A stretch of 64,000 nt of DNA, taken from Antilocapra americana (taxonomy: Eukaryota > Chordata > Mammalia > Artiodactyla > Antilocapridae). The notes beneath the pieces were generated by a model. The model was not told the DNA's origin. It did not search any database and saw only the letters and a list, made by a program, of their open reading frames with translations. Each line of letters begins with the position of its first letter. The first letter of the stretch is position 1. The translations under genes were made by a program, and so were the position numbers. The DNA is taken from the NCBI GenBank assembly GCA_007570785.1, contig ML664173.1, positions 14,975,933 through 15,039,932 of the forward strand, written 5' to 3'. Positions 35,910-50,783 of this stretch are shown here, one piece after another.

Positions 35910-37224
35910 GTTGTACAGTACCGTACTTTTTCAATTACTGAACTATAAGATTAAAAATGCTTTATTTTTGTGCTTGTTTTCTATGTATTATGTGTGTGAA
36001 AGGTATTGTAAACCTACTTAGTACTTGGTTGGGAACCCAGGCTAACTTTGTTGGACTTACAAACAAAATTGGACTTACGAACACGCTGTCCGAATGGAAC
36101 TCATTCGTTATGTAGGGGACTTACTCTGTATATATAAAGGTAGTCCTTAACACATGAACCCCAGAATCTAAGGATCCAACTGTACAAACAGGTGCTGCTG
36201 GTACCTGTTGTCAGGGCTTCCCCGTTAGTGCCAGGAGAGAAGTTACTATCTGAACACCAAGCTAGGACCTCACCTCCCTAGGTTAGTACACAGTTCCCTT
36301 TCCACTATAAAAACTCTTCAGTCTCCCTTCCCCAACACTGTTATAGGATTTTTTCAGAGATTCTATCAACCTTCTTCCTGAATTTACTCATGCAAGTTCA
36401 TCAAACAGACAGTAAATACTATAAAGTCAAGAATTTTGACGGTCCCTGCTCTCTCTAGCAACTACTATTATCATAATGTCTGACACTTAATAGGTATCTA
36501 TTGAAAAATATGTAAACAGAATGAATGAAAAGATGAATAAATTAGCTTTAGAACTTAGATTTAGGAAGGCTCAAAGAAGAGGGTGGACTCAGAAGGATTT
36601 TTGCTAATATAATACTTCAATTATATAGTGAGCTAGACAGGCTTTTGTAGACTAGCTTCTGCAGCTAATCAGTTTTGAAAACATTAACACTGCTCCCTCA
36701 GGAAAACATTCCCTACATTTTAGATGATCAATTGTTTTGGCTCTTTCCACATTAGGCTATGATCACCTTAAGAGTGGAGAAGAAGTCTACATCTCTGAGT
36801 CTAGTGGTTAGCATAATACAAAATTAGTATATTGATTATCTGTGTCTTATGCTCCCATCTAGATTCTAAATGAATCTTATACTTGAAGCACAAGCTTTGT
36901 TTATAACTGAGTGTTGCTGCAATTTTTTTTTTTTTTTTGATCATATGACATGGGCTGGATAGTTTGGTACACATCAGTTTCAAAATCCCCAATCCTGGAG
37001 TTCCCCAGCAGTGAGAAATTTTTGAAATGTGTGGGAACACTGGGTTATCACAATGATTGAAGGAAGACAGTAGCATTTAGGGCTTGTGACTAAGGATATG
37101 AGACATCCCACCAGGTATGTGGGGATAATCCCGCACAACGAAGAATTCTCACACCCCAAATGCAAATGGTGGTAAGCTGGAGGAAGCAAAAAAACTTAAG
37201 GACAGTGGGAAGTAATCATCAGGA

Positions 37225-37460
37225 GAAGCAGAACAGAGAAGAGCACAAGCTTCGAGTCAGGAAGACTAAAGTTCAGATTCCTGCTCCACTAGACAGTGCT
37301 GGGCACCCCTGAGCAAGTTACTCCACCTCTTTCAGCTGTTTCCTCATCTGTAGAGTTTTATAATAGCACCTACTCCATATGGTTTTTGCAAGTAAAAAAA
37401 TAAGATCATGTCCGATGGACAGTAACATGAGTTCTCATAAAATGTTAGCTGTTATTAGTT
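37225..37460 (+). mobile_element. MIR relic, nearly full length
   Basis: Sense MIR: 'gagcacaagcttcgagtcag', 'ctgagcaagttactccacct', 'gctgtttcctcatctgtaga' and 'ataaaatgttagctgttatt'. Confidence 0.82.
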
Positions 37461-37701
37461 TGTCTTGAAAACAACTCTCTATTGTTAATTTTCATGGGAA
37501 AAAAAAAATTAGAACATAACCCTCTTCCATTTTTAGGACAAAAACCCAAGGCTTCCTCACTCTCCCACCCCCACAACTACAAAATCTCACTGCTTCGGAG
37601 TCTGCTAGTGCTTAGGCAACACATCATTTTTGGCTCTCCTCTGCACATCTCACTTTTTCACTTGTTCTTCTTATTTCTCATTAATTAACCAGCATACTTA
37701 C

Positions 37702-37829
37702 CACCCTTTGCCCGGCTATCAGAAAAACTGTTGCTGTTTTTGGAACTTTTTGAGTGCGTCCCCAGGAAGACACTCGCAGACTTGTTTTTTTGGGTATAAA
37801 AAGTCAACACCTCCTCCAGTTCAGCCTCA
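37702..37829 (-). CDS. TTLL5: TTLL5 coding exon (128 nt)
   Basis: The acceptor is CCATTTCAG. T completes Ser, then 42 codons run from [20 protein letters not shown] to SFSDSRAKG. The donor GGTG|GTAAGT leaves the first base of an Asp codon. [27 protein letters not shown] is identical in human as I recall it. The tail is Ser/Asn-rich and varies ([12 protein letters not shown] against NNNNYSDSGAKG). The conserved ELEEVLTFY helix continues the [11 protein letters not shown] helix of the previous exon. Confidence 0.96.
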
Positions 37830-38037
37830 CTGAAATGGGGAGAAAAAGGATGGTCAGAACAGGAAGCTGTTCTGGAAAATCTTTCCACCAGACTTTATTA
37901 TGGAAATGGAGTAAGCTGAAGAAGGGGAAAATGAAAAGCACAAGCTGAAAACTCCCTACTGATAGATAGTTGAAAAGCAAAATAAACGAAGTGGTCTGAA
38001 AATTTTAAAGCACAACAAGGTTTTATTTATTCCACAG

Positions 38038-38205
38038 TGAATGTTCTAGATCTGTCTGCACTGTCCAATATGGTAGCCACTAGTCACATGTGACTATTCA
38101 GATTTAAAAGAATTAAAACTAAAGACCCATTTCCTTGGTTACACTGGCCACATTTCAAGTCGTCAGTAGCTACAACACAGAAAGTTCTGCCGGACAGCCG
38201 TGTTC
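38038..38205 (+). mobile_element. MER5-like hAT relic
   Basis: The words 'tgcactgtccaatatggtag', 'ccactagtcacatgtgacta' and 'ttctgccggacagccgtg' match the MER5A/B group. Confidence 0.7.
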
Positions 38206-38621
38206 TAATCGGGGTCAACCGAGGACCGCCTGTGGCCACAGCGGACCAGCGGCCTGCTCTGGTACGGCTCCAAAGCTAAGAATGGTTTACACATTTTCAA
38301 AGAAGAATATGCTGTAACGAGCACATGGAATTCACTAAGTCTGAAATATTTATTATGGGGTCCTTGATAGTTTGCCCACCTACCACTTCTAGATAATTGG
38401 AATATATTCACTAAAGGAGTCACTTTGTCATAAGTAAGGAGATTCACGAGTGTATCCAGGGAAGATTTCCCTTACCATCTATACAATGGAGATTGAAACA
38501 GTCTCCAGGTAACTTCAAATATAGAAATTACATGCACTTTTTATGAACACCCACAAAATGAAAAGCATAAGGAAACAGAAGAGGGCCTGTTTACTAGAAT
38601 TCTTGCAGTAAACATATTACA

Positions 38622-38822
38622 CCTGAGTTTTTGTAGCAGCTTCTCAATGGCCTTTTGCATTTTTTTCACAGAGCCTGTCAATGTTCCAGATAAGTGACCT
38701 TCAAATAAGCAAAATACTCCTGCATCATTACAAAGAACCTGTATCCCAGCTTCAGAATACACTGCAGTGACAACCCCAAAAACTGCTTCTATGCATCTCA
38801 GGGTAAACGCCAAGGTCTCCAA
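38622..38822 (-). other. Unrecognised exon-like open frame in a TTLL5 intron
   Basis: A minus-strand open frame of 93 codons starts at 38822 (it runs on to 38541). Its first part reads like ordinary globular protein (LRCIEAVFGVVTAVYSEAGI, QVLCNDAGVFCLFEGH, then KKMQKAIEKLLQKL). The stretch ends with AACTCAG|GTGTAA, a plausible splice donor. I recognise no family. It is not part of TTLL5 in any isoform I know, and no matching acceptor is obvious. It may be a processed pseudogene fragment, an unannotated exon or chance. Confidence 0.25.
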
Positions 38823-40389
38823 AGTAGCAAAGGGCCACCAGAAAGCAACTCAAGAAACCATAAAGATCTAAACCTGAGGGCGCAAAGAGATGAGTGCCTC
38901 TGCCTGTCAGTGTGTTTTATTTGGCCCTTCCCAGGAAAACGAAAAATTAAGATTGGCCAAAATATAAACTGCTCTATACCTCTTGTCTTACCCTTTGCCC
39001 ACTTTATAATGTATGTTTTCCTACCTGACTCCTGCAGGTAAACTGGATTTCCCAACCCTGACACACACAGGTATCCATGTCCCGCCTCAAATGTAATAAA
39101 ACAACTGATGCTACTGCATATTTCCAACAATCAGCACAATCCACAATCATTGTAAGTATGTTCTAAAATATTTTATCTCTAAGTCTATATCACTGGTTAA
39201 CAGTATATATAATTAATTCTTAGCAGCCAAATAAGCCTGGTAGGGGGAACACTCTTCACTTCTTAAAAGGTTGCTTTTTAGTTTCCTTTTTTATATTTCA
39301 GAGATTTTGAAGATCTCTAGGAAGAACTAGAAATTAATGTTTTAACTTTAAAAGTAGAGCCATTTTCTGAACATAATCCAGCCTGTTTTTCTTTTCTATT
39401 TTCACAATGTTGAGGTAAGAAACTACTTCTTGCTTTGTTTCTATACTTGCTTTATCAACCATATTCCTCAAGACAGAAGAATGTCAACAAAATAACATTA
39501 CACAATTATGAACTCCTATAAAATGATGTATTTGTTTGTTGTATGTTTAAGCACATGATCCTGGGGCTATAATTAGGTGCCTACAAAGTATTATACACAG
39601 ATCACACTATGTTGGTGGTTGATAAATCACCACCTGACTTAACGTCACAAATCAACAAAGAGTTGATTTTCTACTGCTTTTCTCCCCACTGGGACGTTGA
39701 TGACTGAAGACTAACTAAAGCAGATTTACAAATGTTTTATGCTTTATTTTAGTGGTTTTGTACAGCCCTCTACTTAAGAAAAAAGCTCTCCAGGACAAGC
39801 CTTGTAAAATTAAAAATTAAATGCCTTTATTACTTCTTCCTTTGCAAACACATTGTAAATGGACAAAGTGGCCTGGCTAATTTGTATTAAGATAGAGGGC
39901 TGAATGTTGATATTTTTAATCCCTAAAGGCTAACCTTAAGCATGAAGGACTTGTTTTATTTTATATAAATTAGGCATAACCCTCATAGTTCTGAAAAACT
40001 GCCAACTCCTCAACCCACTCAATGTAGGCAAAATGTGGTCATCTCCACTCCATCAGTAGGTCAGGAATAAATTCAGATCCAGTAAACACTAGAAGTCTCT
40101 AACTTCAAATTTCCAAAGTGCTCCCTCAGCACTTTAAGTGGTGTGTACTTTGAAGGCTGTCTAGAAATATAGCCCAGATGCCCAGCAGCAGTGTTTTGAT
40201 AACTGAAACCATGACAACTGCCAATAATTGGCTGAGATATGAAGACACAAAGACTATGAAACCCTTTTTCTCTTCTTAGAAGTGATTATGCTCACATCCA
40301 TCTTAGAAACAAGAGAATATTGGGGATTCAATGGGGCAGTGTGGAAGACAGAATAAGGTACTTTTTTTATTAATGAAGAATGTTTTCTA

Positions 40390-41736
<1,347 letters not shown>

Positions 41737-43739
41737 CTATAATTAAAGAGTCATTAGGGAGAAAAAGAAGAGATTGTGTTAAGCAACAGAACACAAGCTA
41801 CAAGGGGATTATACAATAGAGAGATAAGAAGAGGTATACTGTACTCTTCAACAAATAAGACCCAGAGCAAACATATTAGGTATAATAAGAATACAGCCAG
41901 ACAAGAGCAAAACAAAACAAAACAAACATAGAATCTTCCCTTAATAAGCTGACAATGAGAAAATCAAAATCAAGTCTGTATGCAAATAACTACATAATAA
42001 AGTAATAGCTGTAAAAGTACCACAATTCATATAGACATAGTACTATAATAATCCAAACTGCAGCCATCACTTCTAATAGGGTGATCAGAGAAAAGTGCTT
42101 AGGAAAAGACAGAGGTAGCAGGAACTAAAACCATGGGAGCACAGGAAGTCATCAAAGATGAGACGGGAGAGAAAGAATATAGAAATACTGACACTTCGAG
42201 GTAGGAAAGAGAAGAATCAGAAAACAACCAACCGACAACAACAACCAACCATGACAGAAATATTAGAAATGTACAAAGAAACCCAGGAGATAACAGTATC
42301 ATGGAAGCCAAGGGAGGAAGCGACCCACGTCACAAGCTTCCAAGAGGCTGAATTGAGAAAGGATCACAGCTACTTTCAGCACAGTAAAGAGAATGGAACG
42401 ATAAGGTTAAGAAACAAATGGATAATGAAGAATAAAGGTGAAGAGGAGAAACTCCTGACTTAAAACGTTTAGTGACAAAAGGAAGAACTGTTACTAAGTT
42501 TGAATGGCGATAGCTTTTTATTTATGTATTTTTTCTTCCCCAAGAATAAGGGTGCTTTTAGAGTTGCACGTTGGCCAGGAGAGCACAGTGAAAAGTCACT
42601 AAGGGGTAGAAGGATACATCTCACTTGAGATGGGGCAAAGGATTTTGAAATCTGAATATCAATCAGATCATTCAACTTGGATCAGAGAAGGCAATTCTAC
42701 AACTACCTTTGTCATAAACAAGACCACGATCACAATCACCAGGTGATGAGTAAGGTTTTGCTGTCTAGATAGATTTCTATTTGGGAATGCACAGAACTGA
42801 TACTAAGTTCTACAGTGATGATCCTAAATATTCCTATTAAAAGCTCCATTGATATCCTGTGTGAATTCTAAGCCAGCAGCTGCAATGGTTATTCTCTTCA
42901 GAGCTATTTTTCTTTTCTTCTTGAATTTGATTTTGGTTCATTGTTCTTTGGTGCCAATTTACTCCAACATAAAGAAACAGTCTCATAACCAAAGGGTTGG
43001 ATTTCATAGTTCCACTCTGCTGCCTTTACTATAGGGTGGTTTAAGCTGCTTTATTAAAACATTATTTTTTCACAGTGGAGCAGACAAACTGACTCAAAAA
43101 AGCAGTTTCAATTTTCCACTTGGAAAGAGTAGAGCTAACATTTTCCACTGATGGTTGAAGAATTATTCACAACACACAAGGTTTTATCTCTGGGTTGCAT
43201 TGGCTACTTTAAATTCACAAGTTGTTTTCTGGGATATCCATCATGTTTTTATAATAAGTCTGGCATATTATATGCCTCTCACATGCGGAGAACTGAAAAC
43301 TGCAGTAGGATCACCGTGAGCTGGCCAAAGGAGGCAGCTTTCTCAGACTTAGAGGTCCCTCTCCTTTCATTGACAGATCGCTATGATAAAAAAGTAAAGA
43401 ATGGCTGTGGCTTCTTCTATAAGCACTGACCTTTCCAAAGAGCTTGAGGCTTCCTGTCATTCTGATCCAAAAAGGAAAACCTTGTTAGAATATTAAATTT
43501 TAGGCAGGTTCAAATGACTAATATACAGTAAAAATTATTACACAAGTTTGTTCTCAGTAATCTAAGAATTTTATGAAGTAACAACTAGTAAAGAAAAAAA
43601 ATGTTAAACTGGAGGATGGTACATTCTCAGAGGGCCCATGATAAAGTGCGGACTTTGAAAGAGCTAACTCCACCCCTTGGGGTAGAAATCAAATGCCTTC
43701 CAGTCCACGGAAACAGTGCAAGAGCAAATCATGTACAAC

Positions 43740-43965
43740 TGTAACACCTGAGTGTAAGGTCCAGGTTCACCACATACGAGCTACAGGACAACAGGGAGGT
43801 CCCCATTCTCTAGGTCTTTGTTTCCCCATCTGCAAAATGGGGATGACAGTGCCTATCTTAGAGAGTTAATACAATGTGAAGCTGCTTGAGAGAGGACTCT
43901 AAAAGTTGTTATTCTTCTCTAGGGCTTTGCACGTGCCTGACGTCTAATGAGGAGTCAATTTCCAT
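43740..43965 (+). mobile_element. MIR relic
   Basis: Sense MIR: 'taaggtccaggttcaccaca', 'ggtctttgtttccccatctg' and 'caaaatggggatgacagtgc'. Confidence 0.78.
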
Positions 43966-44120
43966 TTTCAGAATGAAGAAAACTGACACCTCAACACATA
44001 TTGTGATGAGCGTGGCTCCACATTCAAGATTTAATTCACAGTAAAGTAAGAGAAATCTATAAGCTACACTGTGGAAGGATGCCTTCTCCAGAAGTATACT
44101 GTTCTGTACCTTAGTATAGG

Positions 44121-44213
44121 GAACAAAGAAAGAAAGGAATAAAGAAAGAAAGAGGGAGGTAAGGGAGAAAGACAGTGAAGGAAGAGAAAGAAAAAAGGGG
44201 AAAGTAAAAAGGC
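44121..44213 (-). repeat. Polypurine/polypyrimidine tract beside a 5' splice site
   Basis: About 90 bases of almost pure A/G on the plus strand with AAAG/GAAA units, hence C/U-rich in the TTLL5 pre-mRNA. It starts about 20 nt after the donor of exon 44234-44354. Confidence 0.85.
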
Positions 44214-44215
44214 TA

Positions 44216-44380
<165 letters not shown>

Positions 44381-44747
44381 TTACGAGACAGCATGGTGCA
44401 CCACCCAAACGTGTGCTTGCCTTTCTCGTGTGGCCTTTGAGGATCCTTCTATTAGGATGGCTACAAAAAATGAAGCCCATCACACAGTCACTGAATAAAG
44501 ATTCCTTCTATCCAGCACATGAGATTTCTGCTTTTTCTATTTAAAGAATCAGAGATGGAGAATCCTACTAATATTCTCACTATTACCACACGGGGGGAAA
44601 AAAAAAACAAGAAAAGAGATTCATCTTTTCTACTCTTAAATTTTATCTCTTTGGACTTTTAAAGAACTTTCTTGAGGAAATGGACAGGAAAGTTCTGAAT
44701 TTTCATAAGAAGCTTTGTATTGATATAGAAAGGTTTTTCTGCCTTTG

Positions 44748-44960
44748 TGCTTGTGTGTGTTCAGTCACTTTTGTCTGACTCTGTGTGACCCCATGCACTG
44801 CAGCCTGCCAGGCTCCTCTGTCCATGGGATTCTCCAGACAAGAATACTGGAGTGGGTTGCCATGCTCTCCTCCAGGGGGTCTTCCCGACCCAGGGATCCA
44901 ACCTGCGTCTCTTACCTCTCCTGCACTGGCAGGCGGGTTCTTTACCACTAGCGCCACGGG
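44748..44960 (-). mobile_element. Bov-tA SINE, antisense
   Basis: It runs from 'gtgtgtgttcagtcactttt' through 'ctccatgggattctccagac'-like sequence to 'ttctttaccactagcgccac'. It is close to full length. Confidence 0.88.
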
Positions 44961-45114
44961 CCCTTAAAAACATACGTATCTGTTACCACAAAAAGATGGC
45001 TTTTGTTATGGCAACTGATTTGGGGTGTGCGAAAGCCTCCAAAGCAGCAAAGAGATAGATCTTACGAAGGAACTTTTGAGACCACGTGTTTGGGTCAGGC
45101 TATTTTCCTCAACT

Positions 45115-45455
45115 GCAAGACGGCAGTGGCTGGAGCCCAGAACAAATGAGCGAGGTCCAACAGACGCTGGCGCAGAGGCGCCGACGGGCTAGGACGAGCC
45201 CAGATGTTTGGTGGGAAAAAGACACGTGTGCACACCGAAAAGAGCACCTCAGCGACACGGCTGAAGAGCCCGGCTGGCCGCTGCTCGGGGCCCTCGGTAG
45301 GCAACAAGGAAACCTGACCAAGCCAGCCTTCGGCGGAAAGAAGTACCAGAGAAGCCGCCGAGGACTTCCACTTCAGCTGCGAACTGCGGCAGATCTGCTT
45401 TCCTTCAGGAGAGCTTTTGGTTACTTCAGCTGCTCGGCCTTCGGACACACTAGCC
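45115..45455. promoter_or_regulatory. CpG-island-like patch
   Basis: Roughly two dozen CpG dinucleotides fall in about 340 bases (for example ctggcgcagaggcgccgacg, ggcggaaagaag, agaagccgccgagg), against a CpG-poor intron. Both strands carry long open frames (156 and 139 codons), the usual result of high GC, and neither resembles a protein I know. It lies 0.8 kb upstream, in TTLL5 sense, of exon 44234-44354. It may be an intragenic CpG island or alternative promoter, or young CpG-rich repeat. Confidence 0.4.
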
Positions 45456-46132
45456 AAAATTACATCAGTGAGGATCAGGGCCCAACACAAGTTCTGTTTA
45501 TACTCCTCACACATGCCATCACTGAATGCTCTCTACTCACTGCTCCCCAAGGTTAGGACGAAGGACTGGTCCAGAGTAAACTGGAAATCCTAGGAGGGTC
45601 TACGTCTAGCTTCTGTGTGTGTGTCAGAAGCGACAGAGGTAGATTTGCTTTTCAAGCTCTTCAGAACATGAAATATAAAGCTGCATTTTTGTCACTAGTA
45701 AGAACAGCTTAGGGGAGCACAATGATTTCAAAATGTGTATTTTCAAATGCTTCTCATCAAGGTCACACTTAAAATCCTTGTTTTGGAGACCGTATATCAA
45801 CTTCCTCTCAATCATTCCCATAAGCTTTCCCTCTGCAACAAATTATTTTCAAGGGAAAAAAAACAAAAACGAAAAAAACCTCTCCACTTTGGCCAACAAA
45901 TTCATTTGCAATATAATGAACTACAAGTGTCATGTTTCAGATACCTGCCGATGTAGCAGAATACCCAATTTTATTGATTATTCCTCTAATATTAAAATAT
46001 AGAGGTCTTTGGATAAGGAAATTATTGCTTGGAAGTTGAGATTTCAATCATTATTTTGTGGCAAATCATTGTTGTAAATCAAATGAACAAGTATTGGGCT
46101 TTCCATTTCTAAAAACCTCACTAAGAGAACTT

Positions 46133-46180
46133 CCATGGGGTCGCAAAAGAGTCGGTGATGACTTCGTAACTAAACAACAA
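46133..46180 (+). mobile_element. BovB/Bov-tA 3' tail fragment
   Basis: Only the terminal words are present: 'ccatggggtcgcaaaagagt' then 'cgtaactaaacaacaa'. Confidence 0.7.
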
Positions 46181-47028
46181 ACCTTACTACAGACATCTGT
46201 GAGACGTTAACCCCGAGGTTTTCCCCTAAGATATTGGAGATACTGATCAGCTAGAAATCTGCAACAAACAAACCAAAAAGCTAGAATGATTTACACTGGA
46301 GAAATCTATTTTTAAAACATAAAAGCCTTTGTAGATCCTCAGTATACAAAATATACAACTAGTGGGCTGGGGCTTGGAGTCTTGAAGCCTTGCCATGGAC
46401 CACTCCCAGATCCCTCAGTAGCCACTGAGATGCCCCACAGAATGAGAGGCAGCTCAGGGGAACAGAGTTTGAAAACCACTGATTTATACAAACACACCCT
46501 GCAATTATAACAGCTTACTCATTGAAAGTGAGATGTGTGAGATTTAGGAATAACTAATTTATTTCTACAACATCTAAGTAGAATGTTACTGCTGAAAAGG
46601 ACCTTAGAATATAATTCAGCGGTTTTGAAATGTTCCATTTCAATTCAGTGAATTCTTCTTTCCCCTCTGGAGAGCAGAGTCTGAAAAACCTGACTATGTC
46701 TAACCTGATAACTTGGCCTAACGGAAAAGAAAGCTAAGACACCCTGACTTGCCCGTGATCACAGTCAGTTGGTAAGCAATGAAAAGTCACAGCCGAGTCT
46801 TCCGACAGAGCTCAGTGTGGCCTCCACTAACGGAACCACCCTCATTCCCCATGCCCCACTCCAAACCGCAACCCTGCCCTCCAACCCCCTCAACACCAAG
46901 ATCACCCTCCAGCCTTGCGGTTTAAGAACTGACCTCTAGCTTAGAAAATGAAGGCCATCATGCATAAATACCTACACTTTCTGACTCTTTAACTTCTAAT
47001 TACTGCATTCAACCCACAGTGCTTTAGG

Positions 47029-47235
47029 GGCTTCCCAGGTGGCTCAACGGTAAAGAATCTGCCTGCCAGTGCAAGAGACATTAGAGACGGGGGTTCAATC
47101 CCTGGATCAGGAAGATCCCCTGGAGTAGGAAATGGCAACCCACTCCAGTATTTTTGCCTGTAAAATTTCATGGACAAAGGAGCCTGTGTGGGGTGCAGTC
47201 CATGGGGTCACAAAGAGCTGGACATGACTGGGCAT
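47029..47235 (+). mobile_element. Bov-tA SINE
   Basis: Sense copy from 'ggggcttcccaggtggctca' to 'aagagctggacatgactggg'. Confidence 0.9.
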
Positions 47236-47459
47236 GTACCCACGCCTAGTACTTTCTTTCTGACTTAGAGTGAGGCACCCCTCCACTGGCCTCTTTCTAC
47301 CTTCCTATATGACAATATATCCATTTCTGTTTGTATCTCTAATTCTTTTACCATCAAATCCTCCCTCTAATCTATAAATCAGCTCCAGAATCCCTATCTT
47401 AAGAAATCTTTTTTCTCTTAGCTTGCTCTCTGATGAGTTCTCATCCTCCTTTCATTTAT

Positions 47460-49080
47460 TGTCAAACCCTCTGAAAAAGTCAGTTCACACTTGCTTTCCT
47501 ATTTACTCAGCTCACAGTGCTGCCTGAGGCACTCACTCTTCAGCTTGAAACTCTCATCTTGTAGCTTTTACTACCCTGCCTCCTCCCAGTGTTATAGCTA
47601 TCTCTCTAACTGCTATTTCTTCATCTCTTACTATAGAATGTTGGTTTTCTCCAGGCCTCATTTCTCTTCCTTTTCTCGTTGTCCATGTTTGCTGAACGAA
47701 ACTGAAAGCAACAAGTTCATCCACTCTGAAGCTGTACAGTCCTGTTCAACTCTGAGTTACAAAGCTGTATTTTCACCTATCTACTGAACATCTTCACCCC
47801 AGAGCTCTTCCACCTCACTGTGTCCCAAACAAAACACATTATTTTTTATCATGAAACCAACTCCTGTGCCCCTTATATTGACTGGCTGCAATATCACGTG
47901 ATCAAATTTGCAGAATTTAGTCTCTATGGGGTGCTTACATCCACAAAGACCAGGCCCTAGCAATTTTAACTTGCAAATTTCATCAACTCCGTCCCATCCT
48001 CTTCACTCCTACAGCCACGGCGCTGATAGGGCCTTCATCTTCCCGGCTCTCTACGCTTTGTTGTTGTTCAGTCCTGTCCGACTCTTTTCGACCCCATGGA
48101 CTGCAGCACACCAGGCCTCCCTGTCCTTCATTATCTCCTGGAGCTTGCTCAGACTTATGTCCATTGAGTCAATGATGTCATCCAACCACCTCATCCTCTG
48201 TCATCCCCTTCTCCTCCTGCCTTCAACCTTTACCCTTAGTTCTCCTCTTATCAATCACTATCCCACAATGCGACCAGAATTTACTTCCTAAATCAAGATC
48301 CAACCATATCACTCATCTGCTTAAAAATTTTCCATCTAGAAAAAAGTCCTGGCTCCTTTATGATCAAATGACATCCAATTTTTTAGTCTCACTTCTTGCC
48401 GCACCCTTTTCTCCACGTAACTCCACACCACTAATCTATATTCCTCAGACTTGCCAAGCTCATTTTAATTGCAGGGTTTTTATACTTGCTGTTCTGCCTG
48501 GACTATTCTGCCGCCTGATATTCACATGACTTACTCCTCCTCATCATTCAGGACTCACCCTAAAGGTTACCTCTCCATGTCTGAAGCATCATAATCTAAA
48601 GAAACGTTTTGCCTTATTACACTCTAATACCACACCCTATTTCACTGTCTACACAGTACTTATCGCCTGGAGTCTCCTTGTTTCTTTGTTTACTGGCAGC
48701 CTTCCCCACTGGACTGTCTTGGTCCCTACTGTAACATTACACAGTCCGGCACAATTCTTGATACAGAGCAGGTTGTCAAGGGACAACTTGTCAAGGGACT
48801 GAATGAATGACTGTACTATCAACGCTCTGTGCCTTTACTCCCCCTACTAGCACTCCCACACTTAGCTGTCATCTCCCAAATCCTGAAAGCCTACTCATCC
48901 GTCAAGTCCTGGTTCAGATCTTGTCTCCCTAATCTCTCTCTAGCCCTCCCAGGCAAGACCAGTCACTCCTTTTCCTGGGTCCTAAGAGCCGTTGTCCATA
49001 CTGGGGTCATAGCCCCCTCTCTTTAAGTGTCCCCACACGAAGCCACGAGCTGATTTGAGCTCCTTCTCTTGGGTCACCTT
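47460..49080 (+). mobile_element. Long L2 LINE relic split by BovB
   Basis: L2 3' region words run in order: 'caacaagttcatccactctg', 'tttatcatgaaaccaactcc', 'tcactcatctgcttaaaaat', 'ctgttctgcctggactattc', 'cattcaggactcaccctaaa' and 'ggactgaatgaatgact'. It is interrupted at 48059-48235 by a BovB 3' end. Sequence up to about 49080 repeats similar L2-like words (aaagcctactcatccgtcaa), so a second L2 piece may follow. Confidence 0.65.
48059..48235 (-). mobile_element. BovB LINE 3' end inside L2
   Basis: Antisense words 'ttgttgttcagtcctgtccg', 'ccccatggactgcagcacac', 'ggagcttgctcagacttatg' and 'tcatccccttctcctcctgc'. Confidence 0.9.
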
Positions 49081-49124
49081 GTACTTTTAAGTCACTGACA
49101 CTAAAACCCCCAAAATATTTGTTA

Positions 49125-49230
49125 AGCTAATAAGACCTGGGTTTGATTCATAGCTCCAGACCTTGGACAAGCAACTTCTCTAAAGCCCAGTTTCCTTGAT
49201 AATAATAATATCAAATCACATTCATTAATT
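49125..49230 (+). mobile_element. MIR relic
   Basis: Sense words 'aagacctgggtttgattcat' and 'ttggacaagcaacttctcta' then 'aagcccagtttcct'. Confidence 0.65.
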
Positions 49231-49348
49231 CACAGAATCCTGTGCATAAAAAATGAAAGTGGCTATAAAGCCAACAGCACAGTACCCTGGTGCACAGTAC
49301 AAATGATCTGCTTTCAGTTTTACTAGAATAATCAAGAAAGATACATAC

Positions 49349-49655
49349 CTAAGATTGCCATTATCTTGCAGGATCTGCATCAGGTTAAATTTAGGCTCTG
49401 GCTCCTGAGTTTCAATTTTGCAGCATTGTTCACCTTTGTTATTCCATTCAGGAACCGTCATGGCATTTTCTTTGGGTGAATTCTCTACCATAACCGTCAG
49501 TGAGGGTGTGTATTTGGCTTGATTTTCTCCAAGGGACCCTGCAGACTCCTCCTGGTAAGCTTCCTGTTCTTCATCTTCATTGTCTAATGCAACTTCTTCC
49601 TCCTCTTCACTCTCTGTCTCAGTTTTAACATTCATTTCAGCTGGTTGGGTAATCA
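49349..49655 (-). CDS. TTLL5: TTLL5 coding exon, acidic linker (307 nt)
   Basis: The exon starts after the acceptor GCATTTAG with TG completing Val, then [14 protein letters not shown], and ends [13 protein letters not shown] plus AG of a Ser codon at donor TTAG|GTATGT. The first third is a dense Glu/Asp run ([18 protein letters not shown]). It directly follows the Arg-rich segment of the previous exon, so a strongly basic block is followed by a strongly acidic one, as in human TTLL5. The middle ([19 protein letters not shown]) is low-complexity and poorly ordered in appearance. The end ([15 protein letters not shown]) is conserved. The reading frame runs open past the donor for about 120 bases, but homology stops exactly at the splice site. 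Confidence 0.97.

Positions 49656-50783
<1,128 letters not shown>

Noticed and set aside
45086..45556. 156-codon plus and 139-codon minus open frames as genes
   Set aside because: Both strands are open because the patch is GC- and CpG-rich. Neither translation shows a recognisable domain. It is kept only as a possible CpG island.
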